DNA from: Pararge aegeria
Lineage: Eukaryota; Arthropoda; Insecta; Lepidoptera; Nymphalidae
Length of the DNA stretch: 64,000 nucleotides
Assembly (NCBI RefSeq): GCF_905163445.1
Contig: NC_053180.1
Span: 18,218,701-18,282,700 of the forward strand
Direction of reading: 5' to 3'
Positions 1 through 10,703 of the stretch are shown piece by piece. Below the pieces are notes generated by a model. That model did no database searches and had not been told where the DNA came from. It saw only the letters and a program-made list of their open reading frames with translations. Position 1 is the stretch's first letter; every line of letters starts with the position of its first letter. Made by a program: the position numbers and the translations under genes.

Positions 1-274
1 AATTAGCGAAAAGTAGAAAAGCTATTAAGATATTAATTAGTAAAAAAGCCTAAAATCTCCCATTTGTTTTAGTAAATTAATTTTAGAAGAGATTCAATTT
101 CATATCTTTATATGAATGTAATTACCGATTATAATTTTTAAATCTATTTTGAAATTTGTATTTTAGTTGTTTTTATTTTTTTATGTGTAGGTAAAACATT
201 TTAGTAAAAATATTAAATGATAAAAAAACAATGCGTTATGTTTTGTCTTTTTACTACAAGTTTTAACGACCTTT

Positions 275-664
275 CTGGGGCAGCGGTGAGCGGTGCGGTT
301 TCAAGTGGGAAGTCCCGGTTTCGAACCCTGGCAGAGGCAATTTGGCAATTTATAATTTCGGATTTTCTCTGGGCTGATAGGCTTCGGCCGTGGCTAGTTA
401 CCAACAAAGACTTTGACTGCAATACAACCTGGTCATAGGAGAAGATGCAGTCTAAGATGGTAGTGGGTGGAATAGTTACGGCTATTGCAGTTAATTTAAA
501 ACCCTAATCGTTTTCTACACATCGTACCGGAACGCTTGATCGCTTGGTTGCACGCCTTCAGCAGAACAGACAGAGAATATTTAAAAATTACAAATTCCCA
601 GATTGTATCTTCCGGGGTTTGACCCGGGACTTAAACTATAACATCACAGCGCTCATCACTGGGT
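275..664. repeat. Two SINE family D pieces in opposite orientation
   Basis: A plus-strand copy (about 275-478) begins with a tRNA-like head (CAGCGGTGAGCG ... GGTTTCGAACCCTGGCAG). A second copy runs on the minus strand, with its head at 600-664 (GGTTTGACCCGGGAC when read on plus). The two meet tail to tail near 470-500. This lies downstream of the SAP-like gene stop. Confidence 0.65.
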
Positions 665-730
665 ACGGTCATCTATATTAAGTGCTGCTTTTTGAGCTCA
701 CGAGTTAATGTAAAAATATCTTTTTAAAAC

Positions 731-879
731 TTACACAGTAGGATAAGTTCTTATGGTGTCAACACAATTAGTGCACGTAGTGCTGTTGAATGGTCTGGTG
801 ACATTTGGTGTGGGCGGTGCTGTTGTTCTGATGTTGTATACGGTTTCCAACGTCGGCTGGGTGTTCATGTGGATTGGAA
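731..879 (-). CDS. Terminal exon 6 of the SAP-like gene
   Basis: The acceptor cttgtttcag precedes 879. Two bases complete a split Val codon left by exon 5 (donor at 2342), and 48 codons then run to TAA at 731-733. The frame reads PIHMNTQPTLETVYNIRTT and ends RTYPTV. Clean phase-1 joining over a 1.46 kb intron is the main support. No AATAAA lies close downstream on the minus strand; the nearest candidate is near 171-180. Confidence 0.75.
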
Positions 880-3800
880 CTGAAACAAGATTTAATACAA
901 TGCGTAAATTAAAACCGAAATTAAACTTCACAGGCTTTGCAGGTAAATTATGTATTATCTCTGAGAATTATATTAGAAACCGAAATCCTAATAGTTTTTG
1001 AACCACTGCCATAGTTTTTACTGAAAGAAATCAGATACAGCCCTAACATCCCATTCAAAATTAAAAACTTGTGACTCCTGTCACTTTTATAGGTACTATG
1101 CGCGTGTCGGTCTTTTATCTTTAAGTGTTTACTTATGACAACCCTTGTCATAAGTAAATACTTAAATACACACAAAATAAATATGCTTTTTTTATTTACT
1201 ATTTTTACAGGGTGATTTCTTATGCAATATACTCAAGCATCCTTTAATATTATTTTGAAATTCTGTTGCACGTTGTATATGTATATTTTTTATCATTATT
1301 ACTTTAATAGCAGGTAAACGACCAAGGGTAAACCCCCTTTGTTGTTTACCTGCTATAAATGATGTTAAGTGCTCACCGCCGCCCATGAACATCTGCAGCA
1401 CCAGAGGGGCTACCGCATCGGTTGCCGGATTTTAAGGAATTTGTTTATCCGCCCCTTGAATAACCCTAGATTTTAGTTTGGAGGGAACATAGCAGATCGG
1501 ACATCGTTCCAAAATTTGCATGATAAGAACGCTTTTGACACTCTTCCGTTTTTTTGCTGTTCTTCTTTTGTTTAGAAGTACGTGATGGACCAAGCAGATG
1601 GCCCCCCTGATGGAAAGTGGAAAACCATCGCCTATAACCAGAGGAATACTTCGCAAGATGCGAGGATTCGAGGAACAAGTTCTGCAATGTGTGTGTCCAT
1701 CAAGCTGAAGCATAGTTGTTAAGACGCATTTGCCTGTAATTACACCGGCAACCACGGCAGTCCTACACCCCAACCCCCTAGTGGTCGAGGCATCCAGCCC
1801 CAGACGTTGAGCTCAGGCGGCAACGTCCGAAACATGTCCTTTACGACCCTGACGATCAAATTACTACTGACAATGTGTCCCAACAACACACACACACACA
1901 CACAGCCAACACAGCGACTTCGCCGGTGAAGACGAGGGCCCCGATTTCTGACTTCATCCGAACGTGGAATGGACCCTTACCACGGTCATGGGCGCGTTCG
2001 GACTAAACAATAATTAGTCCAAAAGTCCACCAACACTCAGATTCACGTCGAACCGAACCGAGGTCTTCGCAGGAGGCACTCTCGGGTCGATGTCGCGACG
2101 TCGCGTCGCAGCAACCCCTCAGGTGGTTATCGGCAATTATCCGAAACCGTCAACCCTTCAGACCGGAACACATCCATGGGATCCCTAACTCATTGTTATA
2201 ATCTTTAAATCTAAATCTAGTTCTGTTGCCATAGTATCACTGACCCCATTTGGACTTAAATATAAACAATTATGGTTGGTTGCTGTGCAATCCCAGGAAA
2301 AAGTTAAAAAATGTGTATGATTTTTTGTTTGATAATCTTACCATTTTCTAGTTCTGTACCAACTTGCACATACAATGGTTGGGTTGGATCCCTCCAGTGT
2401 ACATTACTAAATCTGGAGAAGGCATCATTAATTTTTGGCAACTTCTGCCTACCCATATCCCATATCCTCTGACATCTCAACTGCTCCGTCCGTCTTTTGT
2501 TTTCATACTCCAGTAGTTGTGTATCCGATGACAAATCATTTTCTTTAAAATGATGATGTAAAGCTATTTGAGTACTTGAATCACTCGTAATTAAATCCAA
2601 ACCTGAAATATTACATAAATGATCTATTGATATTTGTGTCATTTTATTTCATGGATAGTAATATATTCTTATTTGCAAAATTGTAAATCTGTGCACGCAC
2701 CTATATCTTTTCAAAGTTATGTGCGTTTTAAGTAATTAAATTATCACTTGTTCCAAAGATGAAAGAAACATCGTGACGAAATCTGCATGCCTGAGAGCCT
2801 CAATAAAGTTCTCAAAGGTGTGTGGAGTCCACCAATCCGCCCGCACTGGGCCAGCGTGGTGGATACGGCCTTAACCCCTTCTCATTGTGGGAGGAGACCC
2901 GTGCTCTGTAGTGGGAAGTTGATAAGATGATGATGATGAAACAGACGTAGAGCATCTGTCGTTTTTCTGTCTACCTTTGCAAGATTCTATGGAATATTCT
3001 AAGAATGCTCCCTAGCTTGTTGTAAACAGAATTAGAGCTTGCGAACAGTTGCCTACAGCGTTCTTGCTTGTCCTTGTGTGCTCACTCCCTGAAGCGGCCT
3101 CTTCTCGCAATGACCATTCGTTCGGCTGATCTAAAAATTTGTCCAAGAACTCTAGTCCAACGGTCAATAATAACAACCAAGAACTAGAGTTCTTGGTTGT
3201 TATTATTGACTGTTGTCATTTTGGTGTAAACACTGGAGATGAGCTCTTACTTACACTAAAAGGTCAAGAAAGAATGGTCTTGTCTAGCTCTGGTTCTTTG
3301 TTTGTTTGGTGTAAATGCACTTTTCCATTTGTATGTTTACACACTCTAAGACATACCACTGCAATGACTATTACAGAACAACGTTCTGCTACGTTTATCA
3401 ATAAGGACTTTATTGAAATTTGTTTGTTATATTTTTAATCATACATCCCATCGTCTGGTGACCCAAGAGCTGGCGCTTATTTAGCCCAACGGCTAAATCT
3501 AGAAATTCAAAGGGGCAATAGCGCCAGCATTTTGGGTACCATGCCCATAAGTGTAACAGTTATGACGTGTTATAGTTATTGTAAATATTAATTTTAGTTT
3601 GTAATTATTATGACTTATAACTAGCATACCAGATGTGTTAGGATACTGAATCTTCAAATAATTATTATTTTCATTTGTCAAATCCTCAGGCATGTTGATA
3701 TCAATTTTATCTATAATCTCCTCGATATTTATTTCTGGATTTCTACTTCTGTTGTTTATCTTCATAACATTCACATTACATTTCTGCACTAGTGCATTGA

Positions 3801-6800
3801 TTCTTGTGTAACTACCATCTGTTTTACGTAAACACACACTCTGGTTAGTAGCTAGGTTTCTCGGTACTGTCTCTTCAGGGTTAAGTGGGTATATACCGCT
3901 TATTGTTCTCTGGCGCTTTGCTGGCAAAGGGGTCCTTGTTACATCCTGAACACAAAAAATGTACAGCCCTAACTATCTATCTACATATCATAAGAAGCAA
4001 TGTCATGTGTTACAATAATTTTATAAAGTGGTTAAATAATTAAACTTTTGATAAGTACAAATTCTAGTATTGGCCAGATATTTTATTAACCTTCCTAATA
4101 AATAGGTTTTTACAAATACGCTAATATTATTACGCTATCTTTATAAGAACCATCGAACGAGGCAAAGATACCTCCCGGCGTATTAATCTTTATCACTTGT
4201 TTACTAGTAGAGTAGTGTAGTGTCCCAGGTTTGTTTCCAGGATTAAGCGAAATTGTTAATTTAAGAAGTAGTGGTTTTTTAGTGATTTAATTCTCCGGCA
4301 CAGCGGTGACCGCTCTGGTATTAAGTGAGAGGTCGCGGATTCGATCCCCGGCAGGGTCAGTTTCGGAATTAATAATTTTTGAATTTTTTCTGGTCTGATC
4401 TGGTGGGAGGCTGCGGTCGTGGCTAGTTACCACTCTATCGACAAAGACGTGGCGCTTAGCAATTTTGTGGTTTTTGGTTGATTAGGAGTATGGATATTTT
4501 ATACTGCATCATCTCACCAGCTGGTGAGATTGCAGTCAAAGGCTCTTGTGTGTGGAATTAAAAAAAAAAAAAAAACTCAATACGAGAGTATGAAATTTGA
4601 TGTTGTCAACCATTAGTCTCAGAAAGGGCACTTTCAACAGATGATCCGAGTTGTTATCCCACAATCAGGCCAATCCCCTTTTTCCAAAGTAGATGTTGAC
4701 TTCATAGCGTATCTTGCATTTAAATTTGCACCCTAAGTGACACACACCAAACAAAATGAAGAGATACTTACCCGCCCATGTGGTATTATGTATTGCCGCT
4801 TCAAAAGAGCCCTCGAATTATCTTCAAGCAAGCTCTTATTCCTCCTCACATAACATTTAGCTCTGACGTTAAACTGCGGAAAGCCTCTATTGGTGATAAT
4901 TTTGAATTTTCTCTCCGTGTCAGAACAGCATTGAGTCTTTATCTCTTCTATATTATTGTTGATTAATGCATAGTTAGGTTTCAAAGTCTTCATATTATAG
5001 CTGCGTAGCACTCTGTCACTAGAACTTATAGGAGGCATTATAGTATTTTGAGTATTGGTGATGTTACGCATTAAATTCCTCTTTGGGTTGATGGGTACTA
5101 TAGCCTTGCACATTATTTCCGGGCTGTACTGCATGTCGACGTTGCTAGAACGTTTGGGTGTTACTGTGATTGGTGGAGAGTAACAGATTGAGTTTCTTGG
5201 TTCGGGAATCCTTTGTGAAGAGACTTGGTACTGTAGAAATTAAAACATAAACATAATGGGTAAACATATAACTGAGTACTGGGCTAACTACCTGGTAGTT
5301 CAAATTATTATGAAGTAAAAAAATCACACTGGCTTAAGCATACATCATAATGGCATAAGTATACATCAATCATAAGCTCAACTTTTTATATCTTAGGCTA
5401 AAATCTAAAAGGTCATAGGTTAAAATTGTATCCACAGACAGCCGATTTGCACAGTTTGCAGCGACCTTGCTTTCTGGGCCCAAGGCTGTTGGTGTTTGTG
5501 TGATGAGCATGTCTTTTTTTCAGTGGCTGGGTGTTTATATGTATATATTCTAAGTATTTATGTATATAATTCATAAAAATATTCATCAGGCATCTTAGTA
5601 CCCATAACACAAGCTACGCTTACTTTGGGGCTAGATGGTGATGTGTGTATTGTCGTTGTATATTTATATTTTTTTATTTTACAGGTTCAGAATGACATAC
5701 AAGGGTACGGGTCCTACAGCATGCACATCTTTATAAAAATTTGATATTTCCTTACATATAATAACAATCAATTATAATTTTCTATATTGAATTACCTTTA
5801 TTATAATTTTCTATATTAAAGATCAATTTTTTTCATAATATATTGAAACTTAAATGGTTCTATCTGATCGCAACTACTATGAAGACCTGTGGACAATCCA
5901 ACACCACACAAACCAGCCAGCTAACACGCCCATTCTTATTAATATGGTTGTTTTATAGGTCACCAGGAGGCAATACAAAACTGCAAAGCACTAAGTACTA
6001 TTTTCCTTGTATTTTTCCTATTGTGTTGCAATAAAGTTTTTCTATTCTATTCTATTCTATTATGTTTACATCACAAGTCTTTCGTAATTTGTTACCTTAA
6101 TTTTCCTCAATTGACTTCTCTTTTTAACCTTAGACTGGTAAAGGCGCTCTTGACGAACCCTGTGGATAATACCAACCACCTCTGTATCAGATTTGAATCT
6201 CTTAGCTACGATCAGTTCTATCAAGTAGATTTTCTGTAAAAAAATATCCATTACTGTTTTTCATCATCATCATCATGTCAACCCATTACCGGCCCACTAC
6301 AGGACATAGGTCTCCTACCACAATGAGAAGGGGTTAGACATAATCACACTGGTCTAGTGCAGATTGGTGGACTTCACATGCCTTTTGAGAACATTATGCA
6401 GAACCCTCAGGCATGCAGGTTTCCTCAAAATGTTTTCCTTTACTGTCATAGTAAGATATTCAATTGATTAAAATTCATTAACTTTGAAAAATTAGAGGTA
6501 CATTTTGGGATTCAAACTTAGCCCCCTGGAAGTGAAGCCGAAGTCCATACCACCATTGTTTTCAGTTAATAGAAATAAAATTAATATATATAAACTTCCA
6601 GTTATCTAAATCTGTTTACCAGATTTCATACAGTATTAAATATTCCAGAACATTCTTAGCAAACCAGCATGTGAAATTAGTTCAGCAAAATTAAGAAATA
6701 TACCATATGGATTACACAATTGTTCAAATAATCATCATCCTGAGCCTCGTAGAAGAGGGGGTTATAGAGCATACACCCATGAGGATGCACTAAAGCTAGC

Positions 6801-7360
6801 TGTGCTCAAATTTCAATATTTGGTCAAACTTGGGAATCAAACACAGGATCTAAAAATCCATAGTTGAACATGCTTACCACTAAACTAATAAGTCCATCAT
6901 ATGAGCTTATAACTCACAGATAAAATATAAACACTTTTATTTTATTATTGGGATAGGATTTCCTTTTCTCCTCTAAGCTAAAGCCCATGCAGTGGGTACC
7001 CAGAGGGTATACATAGGTCACCCATCAAATATAATTTACAGAGAGAGATTTGACTGTTGAGCTATTGAGAATAAATTATTACTTTACAAGGCTGGCAACT
7101 ATTAAAAGCTGTAAGATTCTAATAGTTGCCAGCACAGGTTTATTAATTTTATTGTTTAGGACTTTCTGTTTTATACATTATTTAAATCCCCTTTTGCTTG
7201 CCTAGTATGCCTGGACACTGTCGATATAAGCAATTACAAGTACTTATTTAAAAATTACCTTAAAATTGGAAGGCAATCCCATGGATTTAGCCATTTGTTG
7301 AAGTTGCCGGTAAGTTCGGTTTTCCAGACGCCTCGCTGTGAGTTCTTCTGCGCTTTCCAT
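731..7360 (-). CDS. SAP-like domain protein, six exons, possibly NuSAP-like
   Basis: Complete minus-strand gene rebuilt from splice sites. Exons: 7259-7360, 6096-6233, 4772-5230, 3630-3945, 2342-2602 and 731-879. All junctions are GT-AG and phase-compatible (0, 0, 0, 1, 1), giving 474 residues and TAA at 731-733. Residues about 15-50 (YRQLQQMAKSMGLPSNFKK, then IYLIELIVAK) have the hydrophobic spacing of a SAP helix-extension-helix, usually a DNA-binding module. They resemble the N-terminus of the nucleolar and spindle-associated protein NuSAP, which binds chromatin and microtubules in mitosis. A basic patch follows (VKKRSQLRKIK, 70-80). Residues 234-247 hold TRTPLPAKRQRT, a basic stretch after a TP site. 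The rest is polar and low in complexity; the last exon is rich in Thr, Pro and Asn. No transmembrane segment or signal peptide is evident. The gene structure is well supported. The NuSAP link rests on the N-terminus only and may be wrong; another SAP-type nuclear protein is possible. Confidence 0.8.
905..1275 (+). repeat. Dispersed repeat family F, copy 1
   Basis: Shares long blocks (AACCTAATAGTTTTTGAG-like, GACTCCTGTCACTTT, GCGCGTGTCGGTCTTTTATC, TTTTTACAGGGTGATT) with 11965-12320, 54940-55320 and, inverted, 43500-43765 and 16258-16440. It lies in the last intron of the SAP-like gene, its edge only about 30 bp from the exon 6 acceptor. It contains a local inverted duplication at 1121-1165. 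Confidence 0.6.
1420..2120 (-). repeat. Unclassified GC-richer repeat with an ORF remnant
   Basis: Part of a large intron of the SAP-like gene, clearly richer in GC than its surroundings. An open minus frame at 1432-1773 includes HTHCRTCSSNPRILR and a second Cys pair (CPICYV). The stretch 1935-2010 resembles 58420-58480 (both contain GGGCGCGTTCGGACTAAA-like sequence), so part of it is dispersed. It is probably a decayed retrotransposon; I do not recognise the protein. Confidence 0.4.
2690..2942 (+). repeat. SINE family B, copy 1
   Basis: Typical body (GTTATGTGCGTTTTAAG, CATCGTGACGAAA, TGCATGCCTGAGAG, GGCCAGCGTGGTGGA, CTTCTCATTGTGGGAGGAGA) and a (GAT)n tail. It lies in intron 4 of the SAP-like gene, opposite in sense to the gene. 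Confidence 0.75.
3163..3210. repeat. Near-perfect 48-bp palindrome
   Basis: Two perfect 23-bp arms around a 2-bp spacer (AG); the arms begin GTCAATAATAACAACC. A third piece of the same arm, CCAAGAACTCTAG, lies just upstream at 3143-3155. In intron 4 of the SAP-like gene. Confidence 0.9.
3454..3546 (+). pseudogene. Short relic of a mobile-element protein
   Basis: A plus-strand frame of 31 codons reads SGDPRAGAYLAQRLNLEIQR and continues GNSASILGTMP before decaying into stops. The composition is protein-like, not random AT-rich sequence, and I associate the motif loosely with mobile-element proteins of moths, without a precise family. It lies in an intron of the SAP-like gene, on the opposite strand. 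Confidence 0.35.
4294..4575 (+). repeat. SINE family D, near full length
   Basis: tRNA-like head with a B box (GGATTCGATCCCCGGCAG), then TCTGGTCTGATCTGGTGGGAGGC, GTCGTGGCTAGTTACCA, and a tail GGTGAGATTGCAGTCAAAGG ending in a 15-A run. In intron 3 of the SAP-like gene. Confidence 0.75.
5438..5680 (+). repeat. SINE family A, copy 1
   Basis: tRNA-derived head (GCCGATTTGCACAGTTTGCAG, CCTTGCTTTCTGGGCCCAAG), a middle CTGGGTGTTTATATG and a conserved end (ACACAAGCTACGCTTACTTT, GATGTGTGTATTGTCGT). In intron 2 of the SAP-like gene. Confidence 0.75.
6261..6554 (-). repeat. SINE family B, near full length
   Basis: Reads on plus as (CAT)n, CCCATTACCGGCCCACTACAG, ACAATGAGAAGGGG and GGCATGCAGGTTTCCTC, and ends at a head remnant GAAGCCGAAGTCC. 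It starts 28 bp from exon 2 of the SAP-like gene, in intron 1. Confidence 0.75.
6735..6893 (-). repeat. SINE-like element with a different tRNA head (family K)
   Basis: On the minus strand the head reads TAGTTTAGTGGTAAGCATG (A box) and GTTTGATTCCC (B box), followed by a short body ending in a CATGGGTG-containing segment. Only one clear copy was seen here. In intron 1 of the SAP-like gene. Confidence 0.45.
7091..7133. repeat. 14-bp perfect hairpin
   Basis: Arms GCTGGCAACTATTA and TAATAGTTGCCAGC around a 15-nt loop, in intron 1 of the SAP-like gene. Too short for a typical miRNA precursor. Confidence 0.85.
7259..7360 (-). CDS. Exon 1 (start codon) of the SAP-like gene
   Basis: The ATG is at 7358-7360 and 34 codons run to AAG|gtaatt. 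It encodes MESAEELTARR and the first half of the SAP-like helix pair, ending SNFK. The exon is too short to stand out as an ORF. It is supported by its donor and by exact phase-0 joining to the exon at 6096-6233 after an acceptor ttttacag. A CACGTG E-box lies at 7403-7408, about 43 bp upstream of the ATG. Confidence 0.8.
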
Positions 7361-7560
7361 TATTGATTACTATCTACCAAACTAAAACCAGAATTTTAGT
7401 TACACGTGCAATAAACTGGCATAGAAAAATCACAAGAAATTGACGAAACAAAATTCATGATTTCAATACCCTCTAGCATTGATAATTGATATAGTACTTA
7501 AAATAAATATTATAACTGTAAGCATAAATGTTAAGTCTTGAGAATTATGTAATAATTATT
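7361..7560 (-). promoter_or_regulatory. Presumed 5' flank of the SAP-like gene
   Basis: AT-rich sequence directly upstream of the minus-strand ATG. A perfect palindromic E-box CACGTG is at 7403-7408. No TATA box at a convincing distance was seen. The promoter role is inferred from position only. Confidence 0.25.
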
Positions 7561-8337
7561 AATTACCGCATTGCTTTGTTTTACAATTTAAATTTTGAAT
7601 TTTCATTTTGTTTCTCAAAACAATCCCGAATCTCGATTCAAATTTTAATTTTTTAATCCGTTCCGCGTTTGAATTTTGCTTACTGTTTTCATCTTATTAT
7701 CAGCTTTTTAGGTTTACAATTTGCTCTAAGTTAAATGTTCCCTCTGAATCAGAAATATGGTTTTATCACATCAGCTTCTTAATGGCTAATTATTTTTGAA
7801 TATAAATGGTAATTGAAAATAACACTAACAAAAATATTATATCTTGATGTACAAACGAACCTAGATTTTGCCGAATAATTGTTGTAAAAATAAAACGCAA
7901 TATGCTAGTATGAACACTTCGCCCATTTAAAATGTTCTAATTATTGTCGCGAGATGTCACTAGTAGTACAAAAAGTGGTGACTAAAATTTGGGGAAGTAG
8001 GCATCTAGGAAATAGGATTTCTGCGAATAGCACCAGGATGATCTTAGTAATTACCTCATTTTATTTATACCATTCAGGCCGCAATAGAAATGTGAATTCA
8101 AATCTCGGCAGTTGTGAAGCTTTAGAAACAATGCACAGAATAGATGAAAGAATTCTAATCGTTAACCCGTTAAATTGCCTACTTGGGTACAATATTCTAT
8201 CCTATTCTGTCGACTCCTTGATTCCCAAAGTTTATATTCATAATAATTGTTAAGATCTTTTTTCCTGTCTGATATTTTTCTGTTATCTATGCCCTCTAAT
8301 AAGTCCTATTAGATTTTTGTTAACTTTGGATAGTTGC

Positions 8338-8757
8338 TATTAGGTACCGTTACAATGTCTACCATCTTAGACAGCATCATCACTTAGGTACCGGGTGATT
8401 GCAGACAAAGAATAACTTGTAGTGAATTATACCAATTCGTATTTAATATATGGTGTAACTATAGGCACCTACTTACTTCTTTTTTTTAAATACTACGATA
8501 ATATACACACCGCCATCTAGTCCCAAAATAAGCGTACCTAGCTTTTGTTATGGGTGTTAAGATGACTGATGAATATATATTTTTTTATGAATAATGTAGA
8601 TAAATACTTATAAAATACATATAAACACCCAGACACTGATAAACATTCTTCATTGTACACTGGTAAAATATCACTAAAACCTGCATGCCTTATGCCACTT
8701 GGCCAAAGCGATGGACTACGGTCTAAACCCATCTTACCTATCCTGAGACCCATGTCT
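8338..8757. repeat. Cluster of SINE fragments D, A and B
   Basis: Three pieces in the gap between the two genes: a plus-strand family D tail (about 8338-8440, CTACCATCTTAGACAGCATC); a minus-strand family A 3' half (8491-8655, CCGCCATCTAGTCCC); and a plus-strand family B fragment (8668-8757, AACCTGCATGCC, CTACGGTCTAAACCC). Confidence 0.6.
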
Positions 8758-8758
8758 T

Positions 8759-9592
8759 CTATAGTCGTAAAAATATAATAGGCCCGTTTTGACGTTTGTC
8801 ATCGCGACGTAACTAGTTATGGAACCATAAGAAGAGGTACTGGATACTCACGATAAATTAATTCTAGTTTGTATCAGTACTGGATTGATATTATTATGTA
8901 TTGTAAAGTGTTCGTTCGTTCAAAGTATTCCTTTAACTTCACAACCAATACGCGTAACTGGCTGTTGATTATACGTCCACTTTTCAACATGTTGAAACAG
9001 AGTTAGTACTATATAAAAACAAACACAAAAATCGAGTCAAATCACTATGTTTAAATTAATGTCCAAAATAGAAGAGCCATAGTTAACGTAAAAGTAAACA
9101 ATATATATCAAAATTAAACGAGCGCACAGTCAACTTTACAAGATGAGGAACGAAAAACTGCGCAGTGCGCGCGGGGACGCTTCAGTCATGTGCCGCTTGG
9201 TCAGATACATCAACTCAGACTCATTATTTAGAACCCATTTTGAGAACCAAGCTCATTCGTTGCAGTAAAAATAACTACACAATATATAATTTCGATATTC
9301 AGTAAAAAAATGGTTACAGCTCTAGTATAAAAAAAAAAAGACTGAGAACGTAACTGTTTTCGGAACGTTTCGCAACAATTATAAATTGCATGCTACTATG
9401 AAGTAAGCGCAAAAAGAATACTCGCGACATATTCTTTCGTATTATTTAACGTCCCAAAAAAAATTACGTATTTTTTAAAACACTGTATGTAATTGATTTT
9501 TATTTTTTTGTTTCTTTCAGTTTCGTTCCAAGTTACATTCTATGGTCTTGCACAAATGTCAAAACGGGCCTATTACATTGTTACGACTATAG
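8759..9592. mobile_element. Non-autonomous DNA transposon (MITE) with ~43-bp terminal repeats
   Basis: Left end 8759-8801 begins CTATAGTCGTAA and includes TAATAGGCCCGTTTTGAC. The right end 9550-9592 is its inverted near-copy. TA dinucleotides flank the symmetric block, suggesting a Tc1/mariner-like target preference. The roughly 750-bp interior has no ORF and one GC-rich patch (GCGCAGTGCGCGCGGGG, 9158-9174), so it cannot move alone. Confidence 0.6.
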
Positions 9593-10330
9593 TAGGCCGG
9601 TAGGTGGTGGTGGTTGATGATGATGATTATAGAACTTACTTACATACTTACTTACTTAGTTTAGGTATCTATATTGTTTGTATGTTGTGTTGTTCGCCAA
9701 CACGAATTTGAGCAGTGCGCTGGGTTTTAAGGCCCTATTTATTTATTTAATTAATTTATTTATTTCTTACAATAATAAGTAGGTATACATAGGTGACTTG
9801 ATCTCCTGAAACTCTATTGAGTTTGTATAAGCGGGTAGGTGAACAAATACGCCGCCAGCAGGTCGAGATACCGCATCATATAATGCAATCCCACAGCCAG
9901 CTGACAAGCGGCGCATAGGCATATACAGATTGCTTCCAGAATACGATATCAATATTCTTCCAATTTCTAGATATAATTTTTGAAAACATTGTTTATATTT
10001 TTTTCGGTGCTCTCAGTCGGGCAATCGTTAATTCCATCTACTTATTTGCTTTTAAAGTAGATGGGTAATAGGCATTCTAATTTGGAATGTTATTTAGACG
10101 GGTTTTAACGATAGCCCATAGGCTATACCATGGGTTCCCTACCTATTTAAGCAAGCGGCGCACTTACAAGTAAAGAAATTTCTCACGGCGCGCGCGAACT
10201 AATTTTTTTTGGATGAAGTGCGACTTGCAAGTCACTTGTATGCATTACACTACTGCTTTCGGCAATCTTACACAACTGAACACTTATTGAGGCTCATTGA
10301 TTCGTTAAATTTAAATAAAAGCAAATAATT

Positions 10331-10552
10331 TTTTAACAATTATTCATTGTTATGTCAACATCTCCTGAGGATGCTCCGGTTTCGGAGCCCAACGTGCGCA
10401 GAGGGTACATTGCAGAAAATCTGTTTAGTGTGGAGTATAAGGACTGAAGAAATTATAAATTTCACCAAACAGATTATTCTGCTTTTCGCGGAGTTAATTT
10501 TCATAATATCTCATGGAATTCCGCAAAGTAACGCCTGCTTCTATCCAATAAA
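10331..10552 (+). repeat. Repeat family C, copy 1
   Basis: Contains TCTCCTGAGGATGCTCCGGT, GAGGGTACATTGCAGAAAATC, TGCTTTTCGCGGAG and the end CCGCAAAGTAACGCCTGCTTC. Related copies: 21090-21300, 32053-32378, 57168-57642 and a 50-bp end at 56090. It lies just beyond the 3' end of CFAP53. Confidence 0.6.
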
Positions 10553-10606
10553 TAAAAGCGTTATATTTTCTTAATTTATATTCAGTTAATTCACATGAGT
10601 TATATT

Positions 10607-10703
10607 TTAAAATTCATTCTTATTGATAAACGGTAAAGATGGAATCTTGTTGTTGGCTTTATGAACTTGCATAATTTTCTTGAACGGATGAACGGGATTT
10701 TTG
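10607..10703 (-). CDS. CFAP53: CFAP53 terminal exon
   Basis: Acceptor ttattttcag precedes 10703. One base completes the Ser codon begun at ACAAG|gtaaat (11460). The frame KNPVHPFKKIMQVHKANN continues to TAA at 10607-10609. NPVHPFKK aligns with the vertebrate CFAP53 tail (NIHPMRK), which is why the upstream exon is spliced here and not stopped at the TAA directly after its donor. Confidence 0.75.
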
